Shown here piece by piece: positions 18,901-26,307 of a DNA stretch of 64,000 nucleotides. Made by a program: the position numbers and the translations under genes. The stretch is from Pirellulales bacterium. GTDB lineage: Bacteria; Planctomycetota; Planctomycetia; Pirellulales; Thermoguttaceae. Positions within the stretch are counted from its first letter, which is position 1; every line of letters begins with the position of its first letter. The notes under the pieces were generated by a model, which worked only from the letters and a program-made list of their open reading frames with translations, did no database searches and was not told where the DNA came from. The stretch covers positions 62,001-126,000 of the forward strand of contig JAFGRD010000078.1 in assembly GCA_016935315.1 (NCBI GenBank), written 5' to 3'.

Positions 18901-20250
18901 CGCGCTGGGCAGAACATCGAGCCGCTTCGCGTGGTCAGCAACGCCATGCAGATCGATACGACCTTCCGCGCCAGTTTTCCTGCCGAATCGGCCGCGGTTG
19001 CCGAGGGCCTCCCCGACTGGGCTCTGGCGGTGCGCAAGGTGTTTGCCGGTTGGGAGCTGATCGCCTGCGACGAGGAGCCCTCGTTGCAGGTCGGGACGGG
19101 GCGGGGTTCTCGGCTGTTGCTGCGTCACGGCCGACGCGAACTGATTCAACCCGCCCAGCAGCAGGCCGCCCTCGCGTTGCCGGGCCAGTTGCGTGACGAG
19201 GATTTCCGGATGGTGCCGTCGCACATCGACATTGTCGTGTTTCCGGAAACGGCCGCGCTGCCCGAGGACGCCAAGCAGCAAATCCCGTGGCAAGAGGTCG
19301 GCCAGGAGTGGCACGTCCGGCCTGTCGACCTCGGCACGGGACTGGGCCATCGCTGGTTCGCCCGCACGACGATTTTCTGGCAGGAGCAGCTCCGCGAGAA
19401 CCTGAAGCTCCAAGGCGGCGACGACCGGCTGCAACTGATCGCCGAAGGCCTGGCGATCCGGGACCAGGGCGATTGCACGGCCAACAGCCTCGTCCACCCG
19501 GCGGCGGCCAAGGGCGACGTGATGCTGCCGTATCTCGAGCGGATGATCGAAGAAACGCCCCAGGAGCAGTGCTGGCGGCTGGTGCGACCTCTGGGCTATT
19601 GCGACAGCCCGAAGGCCACGCAGGCGCTGCTGCGGTTCTACCAGCAGGAGAAGACCCGCGACGCGACGGCCTATGGGCTGATCAGCGGCAAGCCGCGCGA
19701 AGCGGCCAAGCCGGTCTATTTCGACCTGCTGAAGCGGCGGCAGTACCTCAGGCAGGTAGCCGCGGCGTGTGTGGAGTTCCAGTGGAACGACGCGGTGCCG
19801 CTGCTGCAAGAGATCGTCGAGAAGCCCGCGACGTGGCAGTTCCGCCCCGCCTTCGAGGCCATGCGTCGGCTGCAGGGCAAGCCCGTGCCGGCGAACCTGG
19901 CCGGGGCCGAGCAGACGCTATGGCGGGCCAATGCGGACTCGCTCGCGTCGGAGGAGGTTCGACGGGCGAAAGCGACATTGCTTGGGTCCGCCGACACGGA
20001 GGCCGCCGTCGTCGCGGCCGCCTATCTGGCCAACTTCAGCACCAAGGCCTCGCACGAGAAGATCGCAGCCGTCCGCGGCATCGGCATGGAACTGCTCCGG
20101 GCGTTGCCGCGCGACGTGACGCGCCCGCTCCTTGGGCGCCTGGCAGAGCACCTGGACTACGAGTGGGACCGCCAACGGTTTCGCGAGATACTCGCGCTGC
20201 TGGACACCGAGGCCGCGCCCGGCAATTCCGAGCATGTCTGGCCCCAGTAG
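15988..20250 (+). CDS. blaR1: BlaR1-type M56 metallopeptidase sensor with very long C-terminal region
   Basis: 1420 residues. The N-terminal part (about 1-330) has several membrane helices and the zinc-peptidase site HELAH near residue 246, followed by IERELCCDD, which supplies the third ligand. A further helix (about 351-368) leads to an exported region of over 1000 residues that is not the penicillin-binding domain of classical BlaR1. It includes a carboxypeptidase-regulatory/Cna-B-like segment (GQRLTIRVVDGKTGKPMPREKI) and a helical HEAT-like end with checkpoint-type repeats. It is translationally coupled to blaI. By family knowledge, a signal sensed outside activates the peptidase, which cleaves BlaI. 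The ligand here is unknown and probably not a beta-lactam. Confidence 0.85.
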   Translation: MITLSELLASAWVQRTGWTLVHSLWQLAVVASATVPVLVLLRNRSPQMRYGIACAAMGLMGLGPVATWCLVPDAAAAPSPVASPIRTLLVPDSAVPGLAADDASVRPVAPHAGPPATAFGPPTLPLTDPSPGLEAKPAPFWAAWSAWLPYGVLAWMLGVLLLAVRNVGGWATAQRLCSAGTSPIDGEVVGRLAGLIERAGLARPVRVLASTVVDMPMVVGSLRPLVLIPLSVLTGLPPLQLDAVIAHELAHIRRHDYLVNLLQTVVETLLFYHPAMWWISRRVRIERELCCDDMAVAVCGNKLAYAEALTAVERQRGRPALAMTAARGGALHRVRRVLGLGVQESIPWRPSLVGSLAALATVALLITCLTYAAELRPKPAATPIEADEPVAPDRDATVDGLLEFDKRIPLNLVSGAGDEEEIVRLAWVVFRKDDDELQADIRTVLLSYPKGRWRVTVTLPPELEPAKQKPLATANTVFENSGIVLGVPLRREGDLQLSLGPWEQARRAKRFRVHLSRAPSEAEVTGRLASGTTEELAGGRCSLQVTVKTTAKLDDDRVQFSLWRVATPADPLARDAATFGGGRVTWDDPPNATAWQPCYNVSTNLDRPYTVKELPAGRYRVTAGRDGTKQNRDPTPYGISGVIELTAQQPDGEVTVELVGGQRLTIRVVDGKTGKPMPREKILLRRQDGAPIGWGSSVGLGQWTDEEGARVYNGLEPGPYLLEVGRSGWWGGRYYPPQSVKRVDLTISGDRPKAITVTYDPPDLSGRSAGLQRTLEADKHTVRAAFFGHSDTDHEAEPMRVVSDPVETVVEDKTTESAWGEAAEGVSVRLKDVHRVWGRSDWPDVVVRLTVDARNDGQYRLHLPENGLTWQVEVDGRWYEHVPKRTHGDIVDVGHVSKLLDFQGGRKHENLTVEVAGGWRRIPAGKELAYARRRYGSGFAVVGKVEDQYGEVLHLTPGKHRLRVALACPSSRAGQNIEPLRVVSNAMQIDTTFRASFPAESAAVAEGLPDWALAVRKVFAGWELIACDEEPSLQVGTGRGSRLLLRHGRRELIQPAQQQAALALPGQLRDEDFRMVPSHIDIVVFPETAALPEDAKQQIPWQEVGQEWHVRPVDLGTGLGHRWFARTTIFWQEQLRENLKLQGGDDRLQLIAEGLAIRDQGDCTANSLVHPAAAKGDVMLPYLERMIEETPQEQCWRLVRPLGYCDSPKATQALLRFYQQEKTRDATAYGLISGKPREAAKPVYFDLLKRRQYLRQVAAACVEFQWNDAVPLLQEIVEKPATWQFRPAFEAMRRLQGKPVPANLAGAEQTLWRANADSLASEEVRRAKATLLGSADTEAAVVAAAYLANFSTKASHEKIAAVRGIGMELLRALPRDVTRPLLGRLAEHLDYEWDRQRFREILALLDTEAAPGNSEHVWPQ

Positions 20251-20349
20251 CCGCCGCCGAGGATCCGGCTTGACAGTCGCCGGCTCGTGCTCCCTATAAT
20301 GGGTCTCGGGTTGGCAGTCTCTGGGGTCCCGCTGAGGCAACGGCAGTCG

Positions 20350-20970
20350 ATGGATGACGATCTCGGCGTGCAGGAGGACCTTCGCCCTCCGAAAGGCTTC
20401 GCCCTGCTGGCGGCGATCTTCGAGGGCGGCATCGCCGTGGTGGCCGTGGGCGTCGGGTGGCTGTTGGGGCGTGATCCGCTCGAGACGTTCCGCTGGACCG
20501 CGGCCGACGCCGGGTGGGGCATCCTGGCCACCGTGCCGCCGCTGGTTGGGCTCTGGCTGTGCCTGAAATGCCCCTTGCGGCCCATCGCCGAGTTGATCCG
20601 AATGGTCGACCGGGTGCTCCTGCCGTTGTTTCGCCGCTGCCGATGGACGGAATTGGCCGTGATCTGCCTGCTGGCCGGCCTGGGCGAAGAGATGTTGTTT
20701 CGCGGCATTGTTCAGCGGGTGGTGGCGGAGTGGATTGGCGGGCAGCCGGGCGTATGGCTCGGGTTGGCCGCTGCCGCCGTGCTTTTCGGCCTGGCCCATC
20801 GCCTTACCTCCACCTACGCCGTGCTGGCTGGAATCATCGGACTGTACCTGGGATGGATTTGGCTGATATCCGGCAACCTGTTGGTTCCCATCGCGGTTCA
20901 CAGCTTGTATGATTTTATTGCGCTGACATACTTGTTGTGGTTCCGAGAGTCGCGGGCAACGCCGCACTGA
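20350..20970 (+). CDS. CPBP-family intramembrane metalloprotease
   Basis: About 206 residues with several membrane helices. It has the CPBP/Abi motifs GEEMLFRGIVQ (EExxxR), FGLAHRLT (FxxxH) and HSLYDFIAL near the end. These glutamate-type membrane proteases resemble Rce1 and bacteriocin-immunity proteins. I chose the ATG at 20350, giving a short cytoplasmic N-terminus; another ATG lies out of frame 4 bases later and an in-frame one at 20287. Only 9 bases separate it from the kinase-like gene downstream. Confidence 0.85.
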   Translation: MDDDLGVQEDLRPPKGFALLAAIFEGGIAVVAVGVGWLLGRDPLETFRWTAADAGWGILATVPPLVGLWLCLKCPLRPIAELIRMVDRVLLPLFRRCRWTELAVICLLAGLGEEMLFRGIVQRVVAEWIGGQPGVWLGLAAAAVLFGLAHRLTSTYAVLAGIIGLYLGWIWLISGNLLVPIAVHSLYDFIALTYLLWFRESRATPH

Positions 20971-20979
20971 CAGGCCGCC

Positions 20980-21717
20980 ATGGGCAAAAAATCCAACGGA
21001 CGCCGAATCCAGCAGTTCGATTTCCCCGCCGGAACGATTCTGGCCGGCAAATACGAGATCGTCTCCCAGATCGGCAACGGGTGGGAGGGCGAGGTCTATC
21101 TGATTCGGGAATGCGCCACGCGGATCGAGCGCGCGGCCAAGTTCTGGTATCCTCACCGCAACCCCGCCAACCGGACGGCCCGCTTCTACGCCCGAAAGCT
21201 CCATAAGCTCCGCCACTGCCCGATCCTGATCCAGTACTATACCCAGGAAACCATCATCCACGAGGACCAGCCGATTCGGTTCCTGGTTTCGGAGTACGTC
21301 GAGGGCGAGTTGCTGTGCGACTTCGTTTCCCGGCAGCCGGGCAAGCGAATTCCCGTCTTCCAGGCCCTGCACCTGCTGCACGCCCTGGCCGCCGGCATCG
21401 AGAAAATCCACAACCTCCGCGAATACCACGGCGACTTGCACGACGAGAACGTGATCGTGCGGCGTTACGGGCTGTCGTTTGACCTGAAGCTGGTCGACAT
21501 GTTCCATTGGGGCCCGGCTCGCCCCCAGAACCTCCACGACGACGTCTGCGACCTGGTCCGGCTCTTCTACGACGCGATCGGCGGTCAGCGGCATTACGCC
21601 AAGCAACCGCCGGAGGCCAAGGCCATCTGCTGTGGCCTGAAGCGATCGCTGATCCTGAAGAAATTCCGCACCGGCGGCCAATTGCGGCAGTATCTCGAGA
21701 CGATGCAGTGGGACTGA
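20980..21717 (+). CDS. Atypical protein-kinase-like protein
   Basis: 245 residues with a kinase fold: a glycine loop (IGNGWEGEVYL), a candidate ATP-anchoring Lys (ERAAKFW), a hinge-like LVSEYVEGE, a catalytic loop HGDLHDEN, and VDMF in place of DFG. The catalytic Asp and the Asn are kept, but the usual Lys of HRDLKxxN is His. The HGDLHxxN pattern is closer to aminoglycoside-phosphotransferase/RIO/ABC1 kinases than to Hanks Ser/Thr kinases. There is no membrane helix or sensor domain. The substrate is unknown; it may be co-transcribed with the CPBP protease. Confidence 0.75.
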   Translation: MGKKSNGRRIQQFDFPAGTILAGKYEIVSQIGNGWEGEVYLIRECATRIERAAKFWYPHRNPANRTARFYARKLHKLRHCPILIQYYTQETIIHEDQPIRFLVSEYVEGELLCDFVSRQPGKRIPVFQALHLLHALAAGIEKIHNLREYHGDLHDENVIVRRYGLSFDLKLVDMFHWGPARPQNLHDDVCDLVRLFYDAIGGQRHYAKQPPEAKAICCGLKRSLILKKFRTGGQLRQYLETMQWD

Positions 21718-21721
21718 GGGG

Positions 21722-21740
21722 GGCAGCCGCCGGAGCTGCC
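21722..21740 (+). terminator. Short GC hairpin after the kinase gene
   Basis: GGCAGC and GCTGCC are inverted around a 7-base loop five bases after the stop. There is no T-run, so it is a weak candidate for a terminator or mRNA 3'-end structure. Confidence 0.3.
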
Positions 21741-21856
21741 ACGCGTCGGCCCTGTTTCGTATAGGCCTAAGTGCGGTCTGTGAGAAAGGGCAGACCGGAA
21801 TTGTGTCTCCGGAGATCCCGAGCCGAAGGCCCACGCATTCTCGATGTGGATGGACC

Positions 21857-22444
21857 CTATTTCAGGCGAATCTGCACAAACGCTGCGCCCGTCGACGGGG
21901 GCTTTGTCGGTAGGAGGACTTCCCCCGAGCCGGTGTGGGAAATCAGCAGCACCTTTGCCTTGGCATCCAGCGCGTACCTGCCGAACGGAACGTCGGCGAA
22001 GCGGAAGTTCCCGTCCTTGTCGGTCGTCGCGGTTCGCTCGGTCCCCCGAAGCGAGACCGTGGCCCCGACGATCGGAACGTCGACCAGCAGCACTCGCAGG
22101 ACCACCCGGCCGTTGACCGCGGGCGTTAGGTCCGGCGTGCCGCCGGGCAACGTAATGCCGATTCGGGCGGCCTGGACGATCAGGCCGTTCTTGAAGAACT
22201 GGAACTTCTTGTGCACGGGCTTCCGCCGGGCCCACTGGAAGGTACTATCGACCAGTTGCGCCGGCAGCCGCCCCTGGTCGCGCAGGGTGACCACGTAGTC
22301 GATGTAGGTGGCTTCGTCGCGGTTGGCCGTCCGCAGGCCCGCCCGGATCGTTGCCGCATCGAGCCCTGCCGCCTCTGCCGAGCGGGCCGCCCCCAGTGCC
22401 AGCAGTGCCAAGGCGACCGTCCGCAACATTCTTCTGGGCGACAT
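21857..22444 (-). CDS. Exported carboxypeptidase-regulatory-like domain protein
   Basis: 195 residues from the ATG at 22444, preceded by GAGGAG. A signal peptide (MLRTVALALLALGAARSAEA) is followed by an uncharacterised helical part (about residues 25-95) and then a carboxypeptidase-regulatory/Cna-B-type beta-sandwich (VVLRVLLVDVPIVGATVSLRG...TTDKDGNFRFADVPFGRYAL). Such domains are surface or periplasmic modules. The frame is open 63 codons further upstream, but the signal peptide and ribosome site favour 22444. No function is assignable. Confidence 0.75.
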   Translation of the reverse strand: MSPRRMLRTVALALLALGAARSAEAAGLDAATIRAGLRTANRDEATYIDYVVTLRDQGRLPAQLVDSTFQWARRKPVHKKFQFFKNGLIVQAARIGITLPGGTPDLTPAVNGRVVLRVLLVDVPIVGATVSLRGTERTATTDKDGNFRFADVPFGRYALDAKAKVLLISHTGSGEVLLPTKPPSTGAAFVQIRLK

Positions 22445-22786
22445 GGTCCGGATACTCCTCTGCTTCTGGGGCCCGGGGCCACGGGAGGCGAGATTCGTGG
22501 AATAGGGCGGCGCTTCTACTCGAATCGGCCCGGCAGTGCAAGGCCTTTCCCGCGTGGGCCGCTTGGGCGACAAGCCGGCAAAATGCCACCTTGAGGCAAC
22601 GCGAAAGACCGACCGCCGTCCCGCTTGAATCATAAGTTCCGTGATGGGGAAACATTACGGAAGCGACCGAATGGGGCGGGGCCTATCGTGACGTAGAGTT
22701 TCGTGGCCGACCTTCGGTCCGGCGCCGGTTGTATCGCCGAGTTGCCGCCGCGGCCTTCTTGTCGCGTGGATTGGAGCCTGATTGCC
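22445..22786. other. Divergent intergenic region
   Basis: 342 bases between the exported protein (minus) and the glycosyltransferase (plus). I see no gene, repeat or clear promoter here. A GTG/ATG-rich extension of the glycosyltransferase frame reaches back to 22703 but lacks coding character. Confidence 0.5.
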
Positions 22787-24436
22787 ATGGCAACCGTACT
22801 GCTGGATTCACCGGAACCGAGCAGAGAGGATGTGTCCCGGTCGCAGGCTGCCGACGCCCGTCCGCGCGTTGCAGGCAGCCAGGAGGCCCCCTCCAAGGGA
22901 TTCACGATCCTGCTGCTGGCGGTGCTGGCGGCCTACGTCGGCGGCTTCGTTTACGCCACCGGCGATTGTTTCGTCGACGACGCCTACATCGGGTTCCAGT
23001 ACCTGCGGAATTGGATCGCCGGGGATGGATTCGTCTTCAACGTGGGCGACCCGGCCGTGGAAGGCGTGACGAACATCGGCTGGCTGCTATTGTTGGCGCC
23101 GTTTGCCGCGGCGGGTGGGCCGATGTTTGCCGCCAAGGCGGTGGGACTGGCCCTGGTGCTTTGCGTCCTGGCGTTGACGCATTGGCTCGGAAGGGCTCTC
23201 GCCGCGCGAAGCGAATCGATGGCGGAGCTTTCCGGTCTGGCGCTGGTGCCGGTCGTCCTGCTGGCGACGAGTTTCGATTTCGTCTATTTCTCGGTGGCCG
23301 GAATGGAGACGGCGCTGTTGGCCGCGGTGCTGTTGCTGATGGCGTGGGTGGCCCTGCGGCGTCCCGGGTCGCTGTGGTTGCCGGTGATCGGGACCTATGC
23401 CTTTCTGGTCCACCCGGAGACCGTGCTGGTGTACCCGTTCTACTGCCTGTTGAGCCTGACGGCGCCGAACGTCGACGTCCGCCGGCTGTTGCTGGGGAAC
23501 CTGGTGCTGGCGGCATTGCTCGGGACGGTGACCGGCGTCCGCTACGCGGTTTTCCACGACGTCGTGCCCAACACGTTTCACAGCAAACCCAGCGACTGGT
23601 CGCAAATCGTCGCGGGCGGCTACGGAATCCTGATGGGACGCAGCCAGAACATCCCGTTTCCCATCACCGGTTGGCTTGCCTTGCCGGTGCTGGCCCTAGG
23701 CTACGTTCGCTTGCGCCGCCTCGCGCCGGGGGCGGCCGCCATGCTGGGGGCGATTACGCTCAGCGGTTTCGCGTTTGCCGTTTACTCCCCGCCCGACTGG
23801 ACCCAGATGGCCCGTTACTTCGCCCCCTATCTCCCGGCGGTGCTGATCGTTTTCTGGGCGGGACTGATCGACCTGACGGAACGTCTGCTGCGCCGGGCGT
23901 CGCAGTCCACGGTGCCGGCTCTGGTTCGGTTGGGTGTGACGGCGGTGCTGGTCTTGACGGGGTTGTTCTACGGCAGCGCGAAGATGGCCGCCATGGAGTC
24001 CTTTCCGGGATACATCCTCAGCGGTCGGAATCTGGTGGGACCCTCGATCTGGATCCGAGACCATTTGCCCGACGGGGCGACGGTCGCCAGCCGGCGCATC
24101 GGCGCGCTGGCCTATTATTCTCGCAAGCGGGTCTTCGATTACACGTACGGGTTGCCGGATCGCCAGGTTGCCGGCCTGGTCGCCGACATCGGACATCGCA
24201 TCGATCTTCCCACCGACCCGGCGTTGGCCCCGTTGTGGAAGGCCCGATCGCCCGACTACCTGCTGGAAGACAGGCATGTGATCGACCTGATTCTGTCGGA
24301 CACCGGCGGCAGCGATCGGCGTTTCGCGATCCACGGTCGGTGGTACCGCGTGGCGCAGCGCTTTCCAATTGGCCGGGATCAACAGTGGTTGCTGGCCGAG
24401 CGTATCGTGCCCGAGCGGCCCGAGTCGGGTGGCTGA
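22787..24436 (+). CDS. GT-C type membrane glycosyltransferase (mannosyl/arabinosyl-transferase-like)
   Basis: About 549 residues with roughly ten membrane helices and a soluble C-terminal tail. After helix 1 comes DDAYIGFQYLRNWIAGDG followed by FN-Gly and EGVTNIGW. The paired acidic residues in this first extracytoplasmic loop are the catalytic signature of GT-C enzymes that use polyprenyl-phosphate sugars. Similar proteins are annotated as arabinofuranosyltransferase-like or glycosyltransferase 39/87-like. I prefer the ATG at 22787, since upstream codons add only a non-hydrophobic lead. The sugar and acceptor are unknown. Confidence 0.75.
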   Translation: MATVLLDSPEPSREDVSRSQAADARPRVAGSQEAPSKGFTILLLAVLAAYVGGFVYATGDCFVDDAYIGFQYLRNWIAGDGFVFNVGDPAVEGVTNIGWLLLLAPFAAAGGPMFAAKAVGLALVLCVLALTHWLGRALAARSESMAELSGLALVPVVLLATSFDFVYFSVAGMETALLAAVLLLMAWVALRRPGSLWLPVIGTYAFLVHPETVLVYPFYCLLSLTAPNVDVRRLLLGNLVLAALLGTVTGVRYAVFHDVVPNTFHSKPSDWSQIVAGGYGILMGRSQNIPFPITGWLALPVLALGYVRLRRLAPGAAAMLGAITLSGFAFAVYSPPDWTQMARYFAPYLPAVLIVFWAGLIDLTERLLRRASQSTVPALVRLGVTAVLVLTGLFYGSAKMAAMESFPGYILSGRNLVGPSIWIRDHLPDGATVASRRIGALAYYSRKRVFDYTYGLPDRQVAGLVADIGHRIDLPTDPALAPLWKARSPDYLLEDRHVIDLILSDTGGSDRRFAIHGRWYRVAQRFPIGRDQQWLLAERIVPERPESGG

Positions 24437-24472
24437 ATGCGCGTCGCCCCCCAGGGGGCAACTGTATTGCGC

Positions 24473-24495
24473 AAGTGGTTTCTGGAGAACCACTT
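24473..24495. terminator. Hairpin downstream of the glycosyltransferase
   Basis: AAGTGGTT and AACCACTT form a perfect 8-bp stem with a 7-base loop, 36 bases after the stop. It has no T-tract, so it may be a terminator or a 3' stabilizing structure. Confidence 0.35.
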
Positions 24496-24644
24496 CGGTC
24501 GATCCGTGGGCCTGTTCCTTGACGGTGCGGATCACGCTGGCGTCGGCCGCAGTCGGCGCTTGGCTGTTTACGCCGTTCGACCCGTTTCGCAGTCGATACC
24601 ACCGCGATATCTAATGAAATCGGAACATCCAGACCGATACCCCT

Positions 24645-24747
24645 TAAGGATGCCTGCCTTGCGAATGATCAAGGCCGGCCAACGGAAGGCCGGAGAAGTC
24701 AGGCTCCCGTTGGTCGTGCCGGCGCATGGACCGCGCCGGCGCCAGTC
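24645..24747. repeat. 103-bp palindromic repeat, copy 2 (degenerate)
   Basis: The core from 24650 to 24715 matches copy 1 closely without gaps (GCGAATGATC, then GGCCAACGGAAGGCCGG, then CTCCCGTTGGTC). Both outer ends have decayed: TTAAGG replaces TATTGA, and the right end no longer reads TCAATA. Confidence 0.75.
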
Positions 24748-24782
24748 GTTCGGTCCGCTGCTGCAAGCCGAGGAAAGTAAGC

Positions 24783-25316
24783 ATGATGCCATCATCGACA
24801 CTTCGAGGGGCGATACTCTGTGTGTCCTGTCTGGGTCTTCTGATGCCGGAGTCGCTCGTGCTGGCGGCACAGTCTCCAGCCCGCTCTCCCGCCGGCGGGC
24901 AGCAACTCCGGGTTCGAAACGCGTCGCTGACCGCGGCGAACTCGCTGCAGGGCCGAGTGACCGACGCCCAGGGCGCGGGCTTGCCGCATGCCCGCGTCAC
25001 AATGATGCAGCGTGATCGCCAGGTTGTCGCTGCCACGACCGATTCGCACGGGAGTTTCGTGGTGGCGAACGTTCCTGCCGGAGTCTATGCGATCTCGTCG
25101 GCCGGCAGCACCGGGACCTATCGTCTCTGGGCTGCGCGCACGGCGCCCCCGTCGGCCAGCGCGGGCATTCTGATCGTTGCCGACGACGAGGTAGTACGGG
25201 GCAACAGACTGTACGACTGGATGTCGGAGCACTATCTGCTGACTTACGTGGGCATTGCGGCGGCGATTGCCGTTCCGATCGCCGTGGTTGGCTCGAGATC
25301 GCCTGCCTCGCCGTAA
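24783..25316 (+). CDS. Exported carboxypeptidase-regulatory-like protein with C-terminal membrane helix
   Basis: 177 residues starting at the ATG at 24783 after GAGGAAAG. A signal peptide (about 1-28) is followed by a carboxypeptidase-regulatory-type domain (about 50-115: LQGRVTDAQGAGLPHARVTM, then TDSHGSFVVANVPAGVYAI). A linker and a C-terminal helix (YVGIAAAIAVPIAVVG) then anchor it. It resembles the protein at 21857 in its domain but not in layout. It converges with the GNAT-CBS gene at the end of the acetyl-CoA-pathway operon. The function is unknown. Confidence 0.75.
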   Translation: MMPSSTLRGAILCVSCLGLLMPESLVLAAQSPARSPAGGQQLRVRNASLTAANSLQGRVTDAQGAGLPHARVTMMQRDRQVVAATTDSHGSFVVANVPAGVYAISSAGSTGTYRLWAARTAPPSASAGILIVADDEVVRGNRLYDWMSEHYLLTYVGIAAAIAVPIAVVGSRSPASP

Positions 25317-25361
25317 GGGCTCGCAGAAGAGCGAGTTGGTCATTCGCGAGGCGGACGAACC

Positions 25362-26264
25362 TCAGAAGTGCTTTGCGTAGTGGGCCAGAATATCTTTTCG
25401 GCCCACCACTCCGACCAGTTTGCGCTCGCGATCCACCACCGGAATGGCGCGGACTTTCTTCGACTGCAACATGCGGATCACCTTGGCGATGTCGCAGTCT
25501 TCGCGCACGAAAAGCACGTCCCGCGTGAGGATGTCGCCGACCTTCCTGGCGATCTTCGAGGGGAGCATCAGGTCGGTCTTGGAGATGATCCCGACCAGGC
25601 TCCCTTGCTCGTCGACCACCGGCAGCGAGGCCACGTGGCTGTTGAGAAACACGCCCACGGCCGTCCGGCAAGGTTCCGATTCCTGAATCGACAGCACGTT
25701 GGCGTTCATGATCCCGGCGACGCTGACGTTGACCACGCTGCGGTAGGTTGTCAGGTCCAGCGCCATTTCGACCTCGCCCACGGCTTCGTACTTGAGGTAC
25801 TCAAACCCGGACTTCTTGTAGACGTGCCTGGCCCGAACGTTGGTAGACTCAACCGACAGTCGAATCCGCTCGAATCCCAGCTCGTCGGAAAGCTGGATGC
25901 TGCACCGCACCAGCTCGGTCCCGATGCCCGTATTCTGCATCGCGGGGCAGACGACGACCAGCATTTCACAGACGCGATCGTTGATGGGAAACAGGGCCAT
26001 GTGCCCCACCACGCCCTCGCCGAACGAGAGGGCCACGAGATTGATCCCGTGGCCGATCATGTGCTGGACCCAACTCTTGCACGCCGCGTCGGCCAGCGGG
26101 GGCAGCCCTTGAAACGATCCTCGCGGCTTGTAGGCGAGGTACATTGCGATCAATTGCTCGCACCGCTTGTCGTCCAGCGCCGCGATCAGAATGGGCTCGC
26201 CCTTCTTGTTGATGAACGCGTGCGGGAAGCAGTAGATTGTCGAGTCTTCGAGGTTGTGGTCCAT
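25362..26264 (-). CDS. GNAT acetyltransferase fused to a CBS pair
   Basis: 300 residues. Residues about 25-172 are a GNAT domain with the acetyl-CoA pyrophosphate loop QNTGIGTE at 110-117 and the RHVYKKSGF motif. Residues about 180-298 are two CBS domains (LVGIISKTDL, LVGVVGRKDIL). It is the last gene of the CODH/ACS operon, 43 bases after acsE. GNAT enzymes use acetyl-CoA, the product of the neighbouring enzymes, and CBS pairs bind adenylates. A fused AcuA/AcuB-like regulator that acetylates an enzyme according to energy state is a reasonable inference; acuA (GNAT) and acuB (CBS) are separate genes in Bacillus. The target is unknown. Confidence 0.85.
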   Translation of the reverse strand: MDHNLEDSTIYCFPHAFINKKGEPILIAALDDKRCEQLIAMYLAYKPRGSFQGLPPLADAACKSWVQHMIGHGINLVALSFGEGVVGHMALFPINDRVCEMLVVVCPAMQNTGIGTELVRCSIQLSDELGFERIRLSVESTNVRARHVYKKSGFEYLKYEAVGEVEMALDLTTYRSVVNVSVAGIMNANVLSIQESEPCRTAVGVFLNSHVASLPVVDEQGSLVGIISKTDLMLPSKIARKVGDILTRDVLFVREDCDIAKVIRMLQSKKVRAIPVVDRERKLVGVVGRKDILAHYAKHF

Positions 26265-26307
26265 GGCGACGGCTTCCGGCCATTGATGTCTGCGTTGCGA
26301 ACGATCG

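Larger units (their letters stand above)
24437..24782. other. Intergenic region with a hairpin and a degenerate repeat copy
   Basis: 346 bases containing a perfect 8-bp hairpin (24473-24495) shortly after the glycosyltransferase and a decayed copy of the 103-bp repeat (24645-24747). No gene is supported. Confidence 0.6.
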
